DNA from: Basidiobolus ranarum
Taxonomy: Eukaryota > Basidiobolomycota > Basidiobolomycetes > Basidiobolales
Direction of reading: 5' to 3'
DNA: 35,945 bases
NCBI GenBank assembly: GCA_040143965.1
Contig: JASJQH010006937.1
Coordinates: 1-35,945, forward strand
Shown here: piece after piece, positions 32,986 through 35,945 of the stretch
How positions within the stretch are numbered: the first letter of the stretch is position 1
How the letters are laid out: each line of letters starts with the position of its first letter
Made by a program: the position numbers and the translations under genes
Notes under the pieces: generated by a model
Databases searched by the model: none
Seen by the model: only the letters and a program-made list of their open reading frames with translations
What the model was told of the DNA's origin: nothing

Positions 32986-33594
32986 CGTGAAATCTATTGA
33001 TTATTGAGTACGGTGTTTAGTGTATAGTCAGGAAGCTAGAGATTGAAGGGAGCAAAGAGAATAAGCCAAATTGGCAGGAAACAGAAACCTACTCCACCAT
33101 ACACGTATCAAAATATTCGGAATCTACACTAAGCACGATCAATACGCAGTGATGAAGATATCCATATTAAATCATCACAGATGAGCAAATATAATATCGA
33201 GATTTCATGGAATTGTTTGCGTCACCCTTGGATATTTGCCCAAATACAAATATATACTTGGGCTATGCTTACTAATTGGTTGAGAAGCAGGTCGCAAAAT
33301 TTTACAAGTCGGTAAAATATGCTATATTGTATACAACACATCATAGGTGCTTCTAATACCAGCTCCTTTTTTAACTGCACCTCTTTTGAGGGAACTCATC
33401 TTGATTGGACCACCGGATATCACCTGGGACACAAGATATCGAGTTCGCACGAACTATGTTCTCAGGCAACGACATGCGCAGTGTGGAATCTTTGACGTTT
33501 ATTTGGGTTTGGGGTGGAAAGAAGTGCTCATGGCTTAATGAATGCTAAGGGGTGCTGTACATAAGATGATTGGGAGCCATTTGTCCATGCAGTC
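32986..33594. other. CDK promoter and 3' flank of IML1
   Basis: About 610 nt between two minus-strand genes. No gene recognised; a 63-codon plus-strand frame (33347-33538) has no motif. Confidence 0.6.
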
Positions 33595-35945
33595 CTAGTC
33601 TGCCTCTTTTTCCGTGGACGGTGGAGGGAGAGGGATCTGTATGTCGCTGCCGTAGTTTTCTACTATGGCTTCGACAGAGAACTTCTCAATCGTTTCATCC
33701 CAGAACTCACTCAGTTGTTTCGTATCTTGACAAAATTTCTGGAATTGTAAGCGTAGCATGTCTGGGTTGGGCAGTTGATTGGATATGTTTTTGTTTTGGG
33801 ATCCACTATTGCTATGAGAGGTGAATAGTCTATTGTTGACCCATAGAAATCCTTCGCCGGGATCACAGATTTGGATAACTGCTACTCCAGAGCGGTGAAT
33901 GTATTGGGAGTACCGAACCGGAGTTTTATAGTAGGAATAGGTAGTTTCAACCCCCTTTGGGAAAAACTCATCTGCTTCCAGGTCTAGTACAAATCCATGG
34001 TGCTTGACAAGCTCAGACTCAAAATAGAGATGTGGAATATTGACGAGATTTCCGGCCTTCTCCTGCAATATGCTCAAGGAGGGTGAAGGAGTGGCAATTG
34101 ATATAGCAACTGGCGCCTGGAATGGGTTGTCGCTCGTATCCATTCTTGCTTGTTGAACTGGTACTTCAACCAGTTTTAGGCCACACTTATCGGCTGTTCG
34201 TGACCATGATTGTAGGAGATCTTCAATCATACGAGCAGTGCAGTCCAGCCAATTGAGTTGGAAATGATAGCATGTTTTTGGGTTATGTACCATATCATAG
34301 TGCAGAATGGCTCGCTCGGGACGATCGCTGCGCTTGGAGTTGTCAAGGTCGATGGTGATGCTTCGACTCAGTTCAATCCGGGCTGGTCTCTTCTCTGACA
34401 AGGTTGTTTGCTCATCAGACAACTTGGAGTTCGACTCGTTATTTTTGTTTCGGAATACACCCCAGCTTTTAGTCGTTCTAGCAGTAGCAAATTCTTGATC
34501 AAGTTGGTAAAAGTAGTGCCCGTCCAACAATCGATGCTTTTTATTGACATGGACGAACAACCCTTGATTCATGAGATTATTACCAAACTCTAACGCTTCC
34601 TCTCTGGTATCCAAATCAGAGAATTCTTTGATCAGCCAATCGACAAACTCATTCCCAATAAATACCCCTTCGAACAAACGAAAGTGCCATCTTCTATCTT
34701 GTAGCTTTACCCCGGTAATTGGGTTTTGCATAGAGGTGGCGATTGTTGATAGTTTTGCTTCCTTGGCAGTCATTTTTTCACTATTCGCTAGATAACCAGA
34801 GCCTTTTCTTGAACTAGTTGAAGTGGTGGAGATTTCAACGTTTTCTCCCCAGGAATATGAATGATTTGCAACGAAAGCAGACACGTTGTAGGTCGTAAAC
34901 TTAATGTCCAGCTTATTACTTGATTGTTTTTTGTTGTTGGCGTTTCGGGTTTCTCCTTTCTCTTGATTCGGATCCCAACGAACCTTCCAAAGTAATTCTT
35001 GGAATTTGAAGAATCCGGCCAAGCGAAGTTCTTCCTCGTCGAGGTTTTCATTTGAGGGGTTGGTCAGATGATTCGATGGAACAACTTCCATAGGAATCAA
35101 GGCAAACCTCGCTCGCCAAAATCGAAGTGAGTCGGTCATTTCGTCCTGATATCCTGAGATAAGATGATCAAGATAATTCCAATTGTATTGTGAGAGAACT
35201 GGATAGTGAAAAGAAACCTGTCGAGGTTGGTAGCTGTCCATATATTTTGGCCAAACAGCACACGAGTATGATATTGGCTTCATAGTGTATGCCAGTCGTC
35301 TGACATACCGTTTCACTTCGACGTTTTGCCCAGTGTTATCGTACCATAATTTGTGAACATGATGACCCATGCTAAGGTAGTAAGGGGTGGTGGCAGATAT
35401 TCTACTTGCACCCAACTTGCCACCTTCATAATCATTGTTGAAGCTTCGGCTCAAACCTAGCGTAATGTTATTACCTTCAGCTGGGGAGAATGAAAGGTGG
35501 TGGTGATGGTGGTCAGAGTGCTTTTGAGGGGTGTCCAAAGTGCTTGAAACGATTAATTGAAAGCCTTGGGCTAGTCGTTGTGATATCATATCGAGTAATA
35601 ACCGTTCGGTGATGCTTTGGTCGGAGATCGGTGTATCTTGATAAGAGAAGGTGCTTATTTCCTCGTTGGGTGAAACTGTATATGTGTATTCTTGATAAAA
35701 ATCGGCAAGTTCATCTGTGGTCGGGAAGTAATCGGTAGTAAGGGGAAGGCAAGCTGGTGTGCAAAGGGAAGTCCATTTGGTACAGTCAATGGGCACTGGC
35801 TTGGGGAATATGTGATACCATCTGCGTAGATGGCTGCTAATTTTGATGACATTCTTTGTAGGATTGCAGGGCTTAATCAAGCTTTGACGAATTACTTGTC
35901 GGGAGGTAAATCCTTTACCAGTTGATGATTGTTTAGTGGAGTATC
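33595..35945 (-). CDS. IML1: Iml1 / DEPDC5, SEACIT (GATOR1) subunit, C-terminal part
   Basis: One open frame entering from the right edge and ending at 33595, 783 codons visible; the N-terminal part of this large protein (over 1,500 residues in yeast) lies outside. The complex is a GAP for the Rag/Gtr GTPases on the vacuole and restrains TORC1 when amino acids are scarce. Visible parts: the segment SSHLRRWYHIFPKPVPIDCT, CTPACLPLTTDYFPTTDELA and YQEYTYTVSPNE, all conserved in Iml1. A His-run (SDHHHHHLSFSPAEGNN) follows in a loop. The DEP domain is near 34520-34710, holding WHFRLFEGVFIGNEFVDWLI and LFVHVNKKHRLLDGHYFYQL. The C-terminal domain has ILHYDMVHNPKTCYHFQLNW and ends LPPPSTEKEAD. No intron is needed in this 2.35 kb. 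Confidence 0.95.
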   Translation of the reverse strand, partial: YSTKQSSTGKGFTSRQVIRQSLIKPCNPTKNVIKISSHLRRWYHIFPKPVPIDCTKWTSLCTPACLPLTTDYFPTTDELADFYQEYTYTVSPNEEISTFSYQDTPISDQSITERLLLDMISQRLAQGFQLIVSSTLDTPQKHSDHHHHHLSFSPAEGNNITLGLSRSFNNDYEGGKLGASRISATTPYYLSMGHHVHKLWYDNTGQNVEVKRYVRRLAYTMKPISYSCAVWPKYMDSYQPRQVSFHYPVLSQYNWNYLDHLISGYQDEMTDSLRFWRARFALIPMEVVPSNHLTNPSNENLDEEELRLAGFFKFQELLWKVRWDPNQEKGETRNANNKKQSSNKLDIKFTTYNVSAFVANHSYSWGENVEISTTSTSSRKGSGYLANSEKMTAKEAKLSTIATSMQNPITGVKLQDRRWHFRLFEGVFIGNEFVDWLIKEFSDLDTREEALEFGNNLMNQGLFVHVNKKHRLLDGHYFYQLDQEFATARTTKSWGVFRNKNNESNSKLSDEQTTLSEKRPARIELSRSITIDLDNSKRSDRPERAILHYDMVHNPKTCYHFQLNWLDCTARMIEDLLQSWSRTADKCGLKLVEVPVQQARMDTSDNPFQAPVAISIATPSPSLSILQEKAGNLVNIPHLYFESELVKHHGFVLDLEADEFFPKGVETTYSYYKTPVRYSQYIHRSGVAVIQICDPGEGFLWVNNRLFTSHSNSGSQNKNISNQLPNPDMLRLQFQKFCQDTKQLSEFWDETIEKFSVEAIVENYGSDIQIPLPPPSTEKEAD

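Overview
The window is a nuclear fragment of a fungus. Genes are dense and lie on both strands. Most protein genes carry short GT-AG introns (53-113 nt), and where a TATA box is visible it lies about 45-75 nt upstream of the start codon. The base composition is AT-rich by eye. The gene set is fungal: a Pps1-type phosphatase, Pho85-type CDK, Iml1, fungal-type H3, and Hom6-type homoserine dehydrogenase. Several genes are missing or rare in budding yeast, such as a DNAJC7-type TPR/J protein, a gamma-butyrobetaine dioxygenase, a DUF1264 protein and a cAMP-receptor-like GPCR. I infer an early-diverging (zygomycete-type) fungus; this is taxonomic inference, not proven.

Layout. 1-322: 5' part of a DUF1264/oil-body-associated protein (runs off the left edge, minus). 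1053-1726: DsbA-like (GST-kappa type) protein interrupted by one frameshift (minus). 2417-2779: intronless C2-domain protein (plus). 3384-4263: SURF4/Erv29 cargo receptor (minus). 5370-7303: seven-exon TPR-DnaJ co-chaperone (minus). 9110-9788: four-exon sorting nexin 3, whose exons are all short (minus). 10840-11462: GNAT acetyltransferase (plus). 12017-14233: five-exon dual-specificity phosphatase of the Pps1 type (minus). 14772-16031: homoserine dehydrogenase (minus). 16478-17962: mitochondrial gamma-butyrobetaine dioxygenase-like enzyme (minus).

17963-23703 looks like a decaying stretch. It holds an unprocessed, heavily broken copy of the splicing factor gene slu7 (about 18951-20560), a truncated secreted His1-protein (LPMO-like) start at 22341, and a two-copy 328-bp tandem repeat at 22696-23349. 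Nothing recognisable lies between them.

23704-25302: galactokinase (minus). 27678-27989: histone H4 (plus). 28249-29490: seven-transmembrane receptor (plus). 29847-30631: second C2-only protein, with five introns (minus). 30877-31287: histone H3 (minus). 32092-32985: Pho85-like CDK (minus). 33595-35945: C-terminal part of Iml1/DEPDC5 (minus, runs off the right edge).

No operon-like logic links the genes. They are ordinary housekeeping, metabolic and signalling genes in scattered order. I found no intact mobile element, virus-like element, CRISPR array or tRNA.
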